Source of the DNA: Hymenobacter wooponensis
Lineage (GTDB): Bacteria > Bacteroidota > Bacteroidia > Cytophagales > Hymenobacteraceae
Direction of reading: 5' to 3'
Assembly (NCBI RefSeq): GCF_004745865.1
Contig: NZ_SRKZ01000009.1
Location: forward strand, 98,518 to 162,517
DNA length: 64,000 nucleotides
Position 1 is the stretch's first letter. The number at the start of each line of letters is the position of its first letter. Below, piece after piece: positions 27,135 through 35,468 of the stretch. The notes beneath the pieces are model-generated. The model had not been told where the DNA came from. It saw nothing but the letters and a program-made list of their open reading frames with translations, and did not search any database. The translations under genes were made by a program, and so were the position numbers.

Positions 27135-27764
27135 TTAAGAAATGGGCGTGCGGTGGCGGGCAGTCAAAGCCGGCTCCGAAGTGTGCAGCACTGAATCCGG
27201 GGATTGGCGCCGGCGGCGCAGCAGCAACGCTGTTAGGGCGATGCCGAGCACGAAGGCGCCCACCACGGCCAGGATGGTTTTCCAGGAGGAAAAAAGCGAT
27301 GGGGTCGCAGTGGGAGTGGCAGCCGCCACCGGGAGCTTCTCCCCTACCTTGATACCTTCCAGCAGCAGCAAGTCCGCTTTGTCGCCAACCACAATGTTGG
27401 CCGCAAAGCTGTAGGTCTTGTTGGCGGGGAACTGGCCTTCCACCAGGTACACCCCCGGCTCCTGTTCGGTCACCGCCCACTTCAGGTTGGCATCTTCCGG
27501 GTTGGTAAGCGTGAGCTTGGCGCCTTGGAGAGGGACGTTGGTGGCGTAGTCGGAGAGGAACAGGCGCAGGTCGGCCGGCTTGCCCCCTTCCAGCGGCTCG
27601 TAGCGCAGCAGCGCCTCAAACTGTTCCGAGAGCGCGGCGACGGAAAACGACGTGGCCCCGGCTGGCGTCGATGCTTTGGCGCCGTCGCCGTGGTCTTCGC
27701 CCCCGTGAGCGGAGGCGGAGGCGCTTAGCAGCAGGCCCAGCAGCAGAATCAGGAGTTGTTTCAT
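27135..27764 (-). CDS. Exported, C-terminally anchored protein of the efflux operon
   Basis: A 209-residue protein with signal peptide MKQLLILLLGLLLSASASAHG, then HGGEDHGDGAKAST almost identical to the start of the adjacent adaptor. A beta-rich domain follows (RLFLSDYATNVPLQGAKLTL, GVYLVEGQFPANKTYSFAAN), then one membrane helix (residues about 163-185) and a basic tail. It is expected to sit in the periplasm anchored to the inner membrane. Its place between outer-membrane channel and adaptor genes (12 nt either side) suggests a helper of the pump. I do not know the family. Confidence 0.75.
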   Translation of the reverse strand: MKQLLILLLGLLLSASASAHGGEDHGDGAKASTPAGATSFSVAALSEQFEALLRYEPLEGGKPADLRLFLSDYATNVPLQGAKLTLTNPEDANLKWAVTEQEPGVYLVEGQFPANKTYSFAANIVVGDKADLLLLEGIKVGEKLPVAAATPTATPSLFSSWKTILAVVGAFVLGIALTALLLRRRRQSPDSVLHTSEPALTARHRTPIS

Positions 27765-27776
27765 GAGGATTGACGG

Positions 27777-29018
27777 TTATTCGCCCCGCAGGTAGTTAAG
27801 CTCGACCAAAGCCTGGCGGTAGTCGCGGATGGTGGTCAGGTAGGTATTCTGAATGGCGAACGCCTGGTTCAGGCTCAAAATCAGCTGTAGGTAGCTGACT
27901 TCCCCGGCGCGGAACAGGCGCTGGGATTGGCTGATAATGGCCTGTGACTGGGGCAGACCGGTTTGTTCGTAGTAGCCCAGCGAGGCCGCAAACTTGCGCG
28001 AGTCAGCTAGGGCCTGCTGGTACTGTCCACTCAACTCCAGCCGCTGGGCCTGGAGCTGATAGTTGGCGGCCTGGGAGCGAGCCGTAGCCGCCTGCAGCTG
28101 CGAGCGGTAGGTCCAGAACCAGATGGGAACCGATACCCCAAACTGGAAGCGGTAGCGAGTAGGCGAATAATCGTACCCCTGATTCTGATAGCCCACCGTC
28201 AGAGCCGGTGTGCGCCGGGCTCGAACTAAGCTGATGCCCGACTGGCTCAAGGCCACGTTCTGGGTGGCAGCCGCCAGCGTAGGGCTGCGTACCAGGGCGG
28301 TGCTGTCTTCGGTGGGCAGACTGCTGAGCAGCGCCCCACCCACCTGCCCCAGTTCGGGGCCGGTGCGGCGCAGGTCGGTGGTAGTGGTCAGGGCCGCAGT
28401 GGGTTGGCCCAACAGCAAGCCCAGGCGGCGCTGGGCGGCGCGCTGGTCGGCAGTCGCCTGCTGCAGCTGCACGGTCACCTGCCGCGCCTCGGCGTCGGTG
28501 CTGATGCGCTGCAGGGAGGTGACTTCGCCGGCGGCGAACAGGCGCTCGGTGGCCACGCGCAGGGCGCGAAACAGGCTGTCCTGATAGGTAAGCTGTCGCA
28601 CCTGCGCCTCGGCAAACTGCAGGCTGAGGTAGGCCAGGCGGGTATCGCGCAGCACGCTGGCCCGGCTCACCTCGCGGTTGCGTTCGGCCAGGGTAACACC
28701 TGCCTGGGCCACCTGGCGCTGGCGCCGGTAGACGTTAGGCAAGTCGATGGTTTGTACTACGCCGGGGGCCCACATTTCCCCCGTGGGCGCCGAGAACAGA
28801 AAGTCCGGGTTGGCGGGTGCGAAGGAGCCCCGTTTGAGCGCGCGCTGCTCCTCGATTTCGCGATCAGACTGCCGCAGCCGTGGGTGCCGCCGCAACGTGA
28901 GGGCTTCGGCGCTGTCGAGGCTGATGGCGGTTTGGGCCCGCGCGTCTTCTAGGAGCAACCCAATCAGCGCCAGCACCAGCAGCCCTTGCGCTGCCCATTT
29001 CAGGTTTAGAAACTTCAT
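27777..29018 (-). CDS. TolC-family outer-membrane efflux channel (CusC/CzcC-like)
   Basis: A 413-residue protein with a signal peptide (MKFLNLKWAAQGLLVLALIGLLLEDARAQ is too hydrophobic for anything else) and two repeats of the OEP domain: SLDSAEALTLRRHPRLRQSD near the N-terminus and long alanine/glutamine-rich helices. It supplies the outer-membrane exit duct for the RND pump. It is followed 12 nt later by the HGGEDHG protein gene. Confidence 0.9.
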   Translation of the reverse strand: MKFLNLKWAAQGLLVLALIGLLLEDARAQTAISLDSAEALTLRRHPRLRQSDREIEEQRALKRGSFAPANPDFLFSAPTGEMWAPGVVQTIDLPNVYRRQRQVAQAGVTLAERNREVSRASVLRDTRLAYLSLQFAEAQVRQLTYQDSLFRALRVATERLFAAGEVTSLQRISTDAEARQVTVQLQQATADQRAAQRRLGLLLGQPTAALTTTTDLRRTGPELGQVGGALLSSLPTEDSTALVRSPTLAAATQNVALSQSGISLVRARRTPALTVGYQNQGYDYSPTRYRFQFGVSVPIWFWTYRSQLQAATARSQAANYQLQAQRLELSGQYQQALADSRKFAASLGYYEQTGLPQSQAIISQSQRLFRAGEVSYLQLILSLNQAFAIQNTYLTTIRDYRQALVELNYLRGE

Positions 29019-29121
29019 ATTGTCAGGTTAGAGCCCGTCATGGGGCCGCCCACCGTTGCAGCGGCGAGCGGCCCGAGACGGAGAGGGTTCGGACGCCGGG
29101 CGTCCGAGAAGCAGGCTCCGC

Positions 29122-29679
29122 CTAGGCCTTTTTCACGAGGGCCATGCCGCACTTTGGGCAGGTGCCAGGCTTCGAGCTGGCGCTGCCTTCGCACTTCATG
29201 GGGCACTCGTAAGCGGCGCCAACCGCCTTGCTACCCTGAGCCCCCGCGTCGAGCTTGTCGAAGCGGGTGTTGATGGCTTTGCCATCGGCTTTCAGGCTGA
29301 CGATGGCCGTGCGCACTTTCGTCCTGGCGGGCAGTTTGGCCACCAGGTGGTCGGTACCACCAGCTACCAGCGTCACGGTCATAGTTTTGTTGTCGGTGGT
29401 TTGCACCATCACCGTGCCCGAGAGCGACTTACTGGGCACGGAGGCATTTTTATCGGCCAACAGGTAGATGTGCAACTCACCAGTGTGCTGCACCAGCTCC
29501 ATGTGGTAGGGGTTGGCCGAGCGTACTACGCCGCCGTGCGGGGCTACGTGGGCGTGGGTTTCGCCAGGTGCGGTGTGGGCATCCGGCTTGCCACCGGCGT
29601 GCGAGTGCTGGGCCTGCGAGGCCAGGGGAGCCAGGGCAAACAGAGCGGCGGTCGTCAGGGAAATGCTGAAAAGCTTCAT
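29122..29679 (-). CDS. Exported protein with heavy-metal-binding (HMBD-type) C-terminus
   Basis: The start at 29679 gives 185 residues with a signal peptide (MKLFSISLTTAALFALAPLASQAQ). The middle has HSHAGGKPDAHTAPGETHAH, a His-rich stretch, and the C-terminus has YECPMKCEG..GTCPKCGMALVKK, the Cys-rich heavy-metal-binding motif common in CusB proteins and copper ATPases. It is likely a periplasmic metal-binding protein of the efflux operon. Confidence 0.82.
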   Translation of the reverse strand: MKLFSISLTTAALFALAPLASQAQHSHAGGKPDAHTAPGETHAHVAPHGGVVRSANPYHMELVQHTGELHIYLLADKNASVPSKSLSGTVMVQTTDNKTMTVTLVAGGTDHLVAKLPARTKVRTAIVSLKADGKAINTRFDKLDAGAQGSKAVGAAYECPMKCEGSASSKPGTCPKCGMALVKKA

Positions 29680-29765
29680 GGAGGAGAAGAATATCGAATG
29701 GGCAGTGGGGAGGAGTGAGGTGGTCGGCAACAGGCTTCTTTCGCCAGTGCCGCCGGCCACCCGGA

Positions 29766-30494
29766 TTACATTTTGTCGGCGTTTTTGCCGTGCCAGGCCT
29801 TGAATTCGGCGATTTCCTTCTGCTGGGCGTCAATCATCATCTGGGCCATCTCCTTGAGCTTGGTGTCCTTGCCGTGCGCCAGTTCGGCTTTGGCCATGTC
29901 CACGGCGCTTTGGTGGTGCACCGTCATCATCATGTTGAAGTTCATGTCCGGGTCGGCCACCATGCTGGGCAGGTTCTGCATCATGCCGTCCATGGAGGCC
30001 TTCATCTTGCTGGTGAACGGGTCGGCTGGATCCATCGGCTTATAGTTATTGGGGGCGGAGTCTAGCCGCTCAGCAATGGGCTCCAGCTCACTGATTTCCT
30101 TTTGCTGATCAGCCTTGATTTTCTCGGCCATTTGCCGCATGGTGGCGTCCTTGCCGTCGCGCAGCTCGAGGTCAGCCATGGCCAGGGCACCTTTGTGGTG
30201 CTCCAGCATCATGTGGGCAAAATCGTGGTCGGTGTTGCCCTTCATCTTCATGGCGTCCATTTTGGCCATCATATCGTTCATGGCCATCAGCATGGGAGAT
30301 TCACTGGTGGAGGTCTCACTGCTCACCTTTGAATGATCCATGCCTGCCATCGAACCGGAACCCGCCGCAGCATCAGTGGTGGCGGTTTCCATGGTGCTTT
30401 CCGTGGCAGTGGTGGCATCAGCTTTCTCATTGTTGCAGCTGCTCAACAGCAACGCGGAACAGAGGGTGGCGAGGAAAAAAGTGGTTTTTTTCAT
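29766..30494 (-). CDS. DUF305 lipoprotein, two repeats
   Basis: The 242-residue product has a lipobox (LLLSSC, Cys at residue 20) and two DUF305 units, each with the metal-ligand pattern DHDFAHMMLEHHKGALAMAD / DMNFNMMMTVHHQSAVDMAK. It is Met/His-rich throughout (MDHSKV, MMAKMDAMKMKG). DUF305 proteins are ferritin-like four-helix bundles often found in copper islands. It is a periplasmic or outer-membrane lipoprotein; a related gene is at 36220. Confidence 0.88.
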   Translation of the reverse strand: MKKTTFFLATLCSALLLSSCNNEKADATTATESTMETATTDAAAGSGSMAGMDHSKVSSETSTSESPMLMAMNDMMAKMDAMKMKGNTDHDFAHMMLEHHKGALAMADLELRDGKDATMRQMAEKIKADQQKEISELEPIAERLDSAPNNYKPMDPADPFTSKMKASMDGMMQNLPSMVADPDMNFNMMMTVHHQSAVDMAKAELAHGKDTKLKEMAQMMIDAQQKEIAEFKAWHGKNADKM

Positions 30495-30536
30495 GGGGTT
30501 GGATGGTTTGTAAAAAGGGAACTAAACAGGGATGCC

Positions 30537-31499
30537 TCAGCTAGCGGCCGTGCCCTTCACGTTGATAGTGAAGTCGCCGGTATGGATCTTACCGCCGTGG
30601 TTGAACTGCAGGAAAACCCGGTAGAGGCCAGGAGCTTCGAAGTTGGTGTTGAAGCCAATGCGTGGACCTTTATCGGCCTGATCATTAGGATGCACGTGCA
30701 GGTAGCGCTCGGTGTCTTCGCTGATGACCACCACGTGGCCCAGGGCGCCGAGATAATTGTCCAGGTCCGTGACGGGCTGGCCGTCCTTCTGAATGGTGAT
30801 ACTCATGCCTAGCAGCTGACCCGTGGTGAGCGGCTTGTCAAAGGAAAGCGTGGCCTGGTAGCCATCCTGCTCCCACTGCATGTCGTCGTTTTTGAACTTT
30901 ACCGGGGCGTACTTAGGGCCTTGCACCGTGATGGGCTGGCGGCCCAACTGGTGGCCGGCTCCCGTGGGCGTGTAGTCCTGAAACAGCACGTAGTCGCCGC
31001 CCTTGGGGAAGGTATAGGTGACCTTATAGTTGCCCTGGGCAGTATAGTCGGGGTGTTCGTGGTAGAACTGGCCCAGGTCCTTGCTGACGATGATCAGGTG
31101 AATTTTCTTTTCGTGCACCAGGGCCAGGGGCACGGGCGCGGCCTCGTTGCCGACTTCCTGGGGGGTGAAGACGAGCTGCGAGGGCTGCCCGGCCGTGAGT
31201 TGCATGGGCTGCGGCTCAAACTTCATGGCGTAGGCTTTGCCGTTGCCGGCCGCCTGATCGTTGTGTTCGAGCTTCATGCCGCACTTGGGGCAAGTCTCCC
31301 CGGCCTTGGTGCTGGTCACCTCGGGGTGCATGGGGCAGGCATAGGTGTGGCCGGCGCCGTGATCCGCCCCGGCGCCGGCTGGCGCATCCGTGGGTGTGGT
31401 TACGGTGTTAGTGGCGCTACTCGACTCGGTTTCGGAAGAGCAGCCGGCCACGGTCAGGACGCTGGCCAGGGCCAGCAGCGAAAGGGGTACGCGATGCAT
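30537..31499 (-). CDS. Metal-binding lipoprotein with HMBD motif
   Basis: A 320-residue lipoprotein (lipobox TVAGC, Cys at about residue 20). Residues about 52-80 hold the heavy-metal-binding motif YACPMHPEVTS..ETCPKCGMKL. The remaining two-thirds form beta-rich domains with histidines (LGQFYHEHPDYTAQG, YLHVHPNDQADKG, FNHGGKIHTGDF) that look like paired metal-binding sandwich domains. It probably binds copper in the periplasm. It is part of the long minus-strand operon from 32361 to 21496. Confidence 0.8.
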   Translation of the reverse strand: MHRVPLSLLALASVLTVAGCSSETESSSATNTVTTPTDAPAGAGADHGAGHTYACPMHPEVTSTKAGETCPKCGMKLEHNDQAAGNGKAYAMKFEPQPMQLTAGQPSQLVFTPQEVGNEAAPVPLALVHEKKIHLIIVSKDLGQFYHEHPDYTAQGNYKVTYTFPKGGDYVLFQDYTPTGAGHQLGRQPITVQGPKYAPVKFKNDDMQWEQDGYQATLSFDKPLTTGQLLGMSITIQKDGQPVTDLDNYLGALGHVVVISEDTERYLHVHPNDQADKGPRIGFNTNFEAPGLYRVFLQFNHGGKIHTGDFTINVKGTAAS

Positions 31500-31568
31500 G
31501 GGGGAGGAAATGAGTGATGAAAAGGGGGGGGGGCGCTTCTCAGGGCGGCCCAGGGCTCCAGCCAGTGC

Positions 31569-31700
31569 TTAGGCCTGCCACTGCTGCCAGAGCACGAAGC
31601 TCAGCGTGGCGGCCAGCACGGCGTAGAGCAAGTAGGAGAGCAGGCGACGGCCCGGCCCTCGGCGGGGCGGCGTACCAGCTTCTTCGCAACAACTCTTCAT
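31569..31700 (-). CDS. 43-residue membrane protein with N-terminal Cys pair
   Basis: A short minus-strand frame from ATG at 31698-31700 to TAA at 31569-31571. It starts MKSCCEEAGTPPRRG, then a single membrane helix (LLSYLLYAVLAATLSFVLW), and ends QQWQA. It lies in an otherwise empty 330-bp gap of the copper operon. The twin Cys could bind metal. The coding assignment rests on its clean helix and operon position; no homologue was checked. Confidence 0.6.
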   Translation of the reverse strand: MKSCCEEAGTPPRRGPGRRLLSYLLYAVLAATLSFVLWQQWQA

Positions 31701-31770
31701 TGCCGGGAGGAAAAAACCAGGAAGAAAAAGGGGAAGGGGCGCGGCCGGACCACGCGCGACGGGTAAACGA

Positions 31771-31815
31771 AAAGGCCCGCCCCGGACATAGCACAGCTAT
31801 GCCGGCGCGAGCCTT
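31771..31815 (-). terminator. Hairpin between the first two genes of the copper operon
   Basis: On the minus strand, AAGGCTCGCGCCGGCATAG pairs imperfectly with CTATGTCCGGGGCGGGCC and is followed by TTTT. It lies just after the His-rich gene. It could be a terminator or attenuator that lowers expression of the downstream efflux genes relative to the first gene. Confidence 0.6.
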
Positions 31816-31830
31816 AGCGCGTCGGAAAAA

Positions 31831-32361
31831 TCAGACAGTCAGCGACTGGATGAAAATGCGGATATCGGGTATTTTGGGCTTTAATTGCCGCCGCGCCACC
31901 AGCAGCACGGGACGCGAACGGTCCCACTGCTGAAAGCGGAACACTACGGTCAGGGGTGCTGGCGGCAGAGCCACCGGCATGAACGCCATTTTCTCAATTC
32001 CCGCCTTGGGCGGATGCGCCAGCGAGGCCCATACGGTTGCGGCATCATCCTGGCAGCAGGCACCCTTAGGGCCGTGCTGGTGCGAGGTCCCGGAAGCGGG
32101 GGCTTCGCGCTCGTCGTGGTGGTGAGCCGCCTTCGCGTTGAGGCCAGCCCCATGGGAATGGGGCGCTTGGTGCTTGGACGACGCTGACTGCGGGTGCTCA
32201 TGCGCCGGCGTGCCGGCCGGGTGCTTGTGCGACGTCATGGCTTGAGCCGGGGCCGCTGGCATTACCAACGCACAGAAGACTTGCCCAAAGAACACGTTGA
32301 GGAAGACCACCAGTAAGGAGGTCGCCATCGCGCGTCGGGAATGGGTCTGGAGTCGGAACAT
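31831..32361 (-). CDS. His-rich exported protein, first gene of the copper operon
   Basis: A 176-residue protein with an N-terminal membrane helix or signal (ATSLLVVFLNVFFGQVFCAL). A His-rich region follows (TSHKHPAGTPAHEHPQ, SSKHQAPHSHGAG, KAAHHHDERE) ending in HQHGPKGACCQDD, then a basic C-terminus with PKIPDIRIFIQSLTV. It is likely a periplasmic metal-binding or sensing protein. Its promoter is directly upstream and a hairpin directly downstream. Confidence 0.75.
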   Translation of the reverse strand: MFRLQTHSRRAMATSLLVVFLNVFFGQVFCALVMPAAPAQAMTSHKHPAGTPAHEHPQSASSKHQAPHSHGAGLNAKAAHHHDEREAPASGTSHQHGPKGACCQDDAATVWASLAHPPKAGIEKMAFMPVALPPAPLTVVFRFQQWDRSRPVLLVARRQLKPKIPDIRIFIQSLTV

Positions 32362-32377
32362 TGGTACAGGTCAACTG

Positions 32378-32385
32378 CAAAATTA
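32378..32385 (-). promoter_or_regulatory. -7 promoter element of the copper efflux operon
   Basis: The minus strand reads TAATTTTG, a match to TAnnTTTG, 16 nt before the ATG of the His-rich gene. No -33 match was seen. Confidence 0.5.
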
Positions 32386-32724
32386 TGGGAAAGGTTTACA
32401 TAGTATTCTACTGCTACTCTGGCCTCCCTAGCTCGGCGGCTAAGCCCCTTTCCTCCCCTACCGCCCCAGAAATGGCCTTTTCAGCGTCTGCGGGCCTTCC
32501 CAGGCCCCGTTCTGGTTTTGACCCGCTGGGAGTACACCCGGGCTATGCTGGAAATCTTATAAGCTCAGCGACTGAATTGTGTACGTGCCAGCACACTGGA
32601 CGACGGGGTATGCAAATGTTGTAAGCGCAAAGCTCAATTCTGCACATCTATTGGGTACCGAAGCCAGTTTACTTCGTGTTGACCACAACGAGCAACTTAC
32701 CGCTCCCCACCAACGCTACTACTC
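32386..32724. other. Divergent intergenic region between efflux operon and copA
   Basis: It separates the minus-strand efflux operon from the plus-strand copA operon. It holds a degenerate copy of the recurring motif (32548-32567). No gene is supported. Confidence 0.55.
32548..32567 (+). promoter_or_regulatory. Recurring CTGGAAA motif, copy upstream of copA
   Basis: CTGGAAATCTTATAAGCTCA, followed at 20 nt after GGAAA by AATTGTG. The copy before DUF305 (36110) shows the same GGAAA-N20-AATTGTG arrangement, so the two plus-strand promoters may be read by the same factor. Confidence 0.5.
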
Positions 32725-35055
32725 GTGGAAACCATACCCGATCATCACCCCACCCCGGCGGCACCCGCCCAGCCGGCGGCGCCCGCTGGCGGCACCGAGA
32801 CCGCCATGCTTAGCATCGAGGGCATGACCTGCGCGTCCTGCTCCAACTTTGTGGAGAAGGCGCTCAGCCGCACGCCCGGCGTGCAGCGCGCCACCGTAAA
32901 CCTGGCCAGCGAAAAGGCCACCATCGAGTACCTGCCGGGCCAGATTGACCGCGCCGGCCTGAAGGCGGCCGTGGAGCAGGCCGGCTACGGTGTGCACGAG
33001 CCGGTCGCGCCGGCTTCGCCCAACGTGCTGGCTTCCGACCAGGAGCTGGACCAGCGCAAGGCCGAGGCTTACCAGAAGCTCAAACGCCGCTTCCAGGTAG
33101 CGGTGGGGCTGGCCGTGGTCATCATGCCGCTGAGCATGCTCATGCTCTGGCCCCGGATGATGAACCTGATCCCGACGCCGGTACTCAACTACGTGCTGCT
33201 GGCCCTGACATTGCCCGTGCTGCTCTACAGCGGCCGCGAGTTTTACGTCTCGGCCTGGAACGGCTTCCGGCACCGCACCGCCAGCATGGACACGCTCATC
33301 GCCGTGGGCACCGGGGCGGCCTTTCTCTACAGCCTGGCCGCTACGGTGATTCCCCACTGGTTTATGCAGCGCGGCATCATGCCCGAGGTGTACTACGACA
33401 CCACGGCCACCATCATTGCCTTGATTCTACTGGGCAAGGTGCTCGAAAGCCGGGCCAAGTCCAAGACCTCGGCCGCCATCAAGGCCCTGATGGGGCTGCA
33501 GGCCAAAACCGCCCGCGTAGTGCGGGGCGGGCAGGAAGTAGACGTGCCCATCGAGCAGGTCGTGCCCGGCGACGAAGTGGTGGTGCGCCCTGGGGAGAAA
33601 GTAGCTACCGACGGCGTGCTGCTCAGCGGCCACTCGGCCGTCGATGAGAGCATGCTCACCGGCGAGAGCCTGCCGGTGGAAAAGAAGCAGGGCGACAACG
33701 TGTTCGGGGCCACCCTCAACAAGACCGGCTCCTTTCGCTTTCGCGTCAGCAAAGTGGGCGCCGAAACCATGCTGGCGCAGATTGTGAAGCTGGTGGAGGA
33801 AGCGCAGGGCAGCCGCGCCCCCATTCAGCAGCTGGCCGACAAGGTCAGTGCCGTGTTCGTGCCGGTCGTGGTCATGATTGCCATCGTCACCTTCGTGCTC
33901 TGGTTTGATTTCGCCCCCGAGGCCACGCGCCTGCCGCTGGCGCTGGTCAACTTTGTGGCCGTGCTCATCATCGCCTGTCCCTGCGCCCTGGGCCTGGCCA
34001 CGCCCACAGCCATTATGGTGGGCACCGGTAAGGGGGCCGAGCACGGCGTGCTGATTCGCAATGCCGAGGCCCTGGAGAAAGCGGAGAAGGTGACCACCGT
34101 GCTGCTCGACAAAACCGGCACTATCACCCGCGGGGAGCCCAGCGTGACGGACTTCTTGCCCGTCAACGGCGAAGCTACTGACCGCCTGCTGCCCCTGCTG
34201 GCCGCTGTGGAGCGCCAGTCGGAGCATCCATTGGCCGAAGCTGTGGTGCGCTACGCCGATGCCCAGGGCGCCGCGGCGCTGACGGCCACCGCGTTTCAGG
34301 CCTTGGAAGGCCGTGGGGCCAGTGCCACGGTGGACGGGCAGGCCATTTTGCTGGGCAACCGCCGCCTGCTCGACGAGCACCAGGTGCCGATGACGGCCGC
34401 GGCCGAGCAGGCTGCCGCGCAGCTGCTGGACCAGGCCAAGACCGTACTGTACGCCGCGATGGGCGGGCAGGTGGTAGCCCTGATTGGGGTAGCCGATACC
34501 GTACGCGACACGTCGGTGGCCGCGATTCGCCATTTGCAGCAACAAGGCATTGAGGTGGTGATGATGACCGGCGACAACCCGCAAACCGCCGCCAAGGTAG
34601 CCGAACAGGTAGGCATCAAGCGCTACTTTGCCGAGGTGCTGCCCGCCGATAAGGCCGGTAAGGTGAAGGAGCTGCAAGCCGAAGGCCGCGTGGTAGCCAT
34701 GGTTGGTGACGGTATCAACGACGCGCCCGCGCTGGCCCAGGCCGACATCGGCCTGGCCATGGGTGGCGGCACTGACGTGGCCATGGAAGCGGCTGGTATC
34801 ACGCTCATGCGCTCGGATTTGCAGGGCGTGGTCACGGCCATTGACCTCTCGCGCCAGACCATGCGCACAATTAAGCAGAACCTGTTCTTTGCCTTCATCT
34901 ACAACACGCTGGGCATTCCTATTGCTGCCGGCCTGCTCTTCCCGCTCACCGGCTGGCTGCTCTCGCCCATGCTGGCCGCCGGGGCCATGGCCCTGAGCTC
35001 GGTATCCGTCCTTACTAACTCACTGCGCCTGCGCGCTTATAAGCGGACCGCATAA
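32725..35055 (+). CDS. copA: Cu(I)-translocating P1B-type ATPase
   Basis: A 776-residue transporter that starts with GTG at 32725. Residues 29-95 are a heavy-metal-associated domain (GMTCASC, Cys 36 and 39). Eight membrane helices follow, with the transport-site CPC at residues 418-420, the phosphorylated D462 in DKTGTITRG, the SEHPLAEAV HP motif and GDGINDAPALAQADIG hinge. It pumps Cu(I) out of the cytoplasm. Neighbours downstream on the same strand are a cupredoxin and the HMA-AraC regulator; the upstream region carries the shared motif. An ATG at codon 28 would remove only a proline-rich leader. Confidence 0.95.
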   Translation: METIPDHHPTPAAPAQPAAPAGGTETAMLSIEGMTCASCSNFVEKALSRTPGVQRATVNLASEKATIEYLPGQIDRAGLKAAVEQAGYGVHEPVAPASPNVLASDQELDQRKAEAYQKLKRRFQVAVGLAVVIMPLSMLMLWPRMMNLIPTPVLNYVLLALTLPVLLYSGREFYVSAWNGFRHRTASMDTLIAVGTGAAFLYSLAATVIPHWFMQRGIMPEVYYDTTATIIALILLGKVLESRAKSKTSAAIKALMGLQAKTARVVRGGQEVDVPIEQVVPGDEVVVRPGEKVATDGVLLSGHSAVDESMLTGESLPVEKKQGDNVFGATLNKTGSFRFRVSKVGAETMLAQIVKLVEEAQGSRAPIQQLADKVSAVFVPVVVMIAIVTFVLWFDFAPEATRLPLALVNFVAVLIIACPCALGLATPTAIMVGTGKGAEHGVLIRNAEALEKAEKVTTVLLDKTGTITRGEPSVTDFLPVNGEATDRLLPLLAAVERQSEHPLAEAVVRYADAQGAAALTATAFQALEGRGASATVDGQAILLGNRRLLDEHQVPMTAAAEQAAAQLLDQAKTVLYAAMGGQVVALIGVADTVRDTSVAAIRHLQQQGIEVVMMTGDNPQTAAKVAEQVGIKRYFAEVLPADKAGKVKELQAEGRVVAMVGDGINDAPALAQADIGLAMGGGTDVAMEAAGITLMRSDLQGVVTAIDLSRQTMRTIKQNLFFAFIYNTLGIPIAAGLLFPLTGWLLSPMLAAGAMALSSVSVLTNSLRLRAYKRTA

Positions 35056-35090
35056 GGCGGCCTTTTCTTTCCTTTTATGTACGTCCCCCT

Positions 35091-35468
35091 ATGGATACAA
35101 CTCAGCTAATCGTAACCCTGGCAGGCGTAGGCCTGCTAGTCTTTGTCGGCTGGTTTTTCTTTCTGGCCCCGCACCGGGTGGCCGCGGCCGTTTCCTCGTC
35201 GGCGGGCATCCAGCAGGTCGACATCATGGTGAAGGGCGGCTACTCGCCTGACGTCATTGAGGTGGAACGCGGCAAGCCCGTGCAGCTCAACTTTTACCGC
35301 GATGAGGAAAACAGCTGCTCTGAGGAGCTGCTGCTGCCCGACTTTAACATCCGGCGCGACCTGGCCCCGTTTAAAACTACGGCTATTGAGTTTTTGCCCC
35401 AGCAAGCCGGTACCTTTGCTTTCACCTGCGGCATGCACATGCTGCGGGGAAGCCTGGTCGTAAAATGA
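35091..35468 (+). CDS. Membrane-anchored cupredoxin-like protein
   Basis: A 125-residue protein with an N-terminal membrane helix (TLAGVGLLVFVGWFFFLA) and a cupredoxin domain (GYSPDVIEVERGKPVQLNF). Ligand candidates are the Cys in NSCSEELLLP and the C-terminal FTCGMHMLRG, which gives Cys, His and Met as in blue-copper sites. It lies 35 nt after copA and overlaps the next gene by 4 nt. It should sit on the periplasmic side and could accept copper exported by CopA. Confidence 0.85.
   Translation: MDTTQLIVTLAGVGLLVFVGWFFFLAPHRVAAAVSSSAGIQQVDIMVKGGYSPDVIEVERGKPVQLNFYRDEENSCSEELLLPDFNIRRDLAPFKTTAIEFLPQQAGTFAFTCGMHMLRGSLVVK

Noticed and set aside
33427..34677. A 416-codon minus-strand open frame inside copA
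   Set aside because: Antisense shadow of a GC-rich P-type ATPase gene with all its motifs on the other strand.
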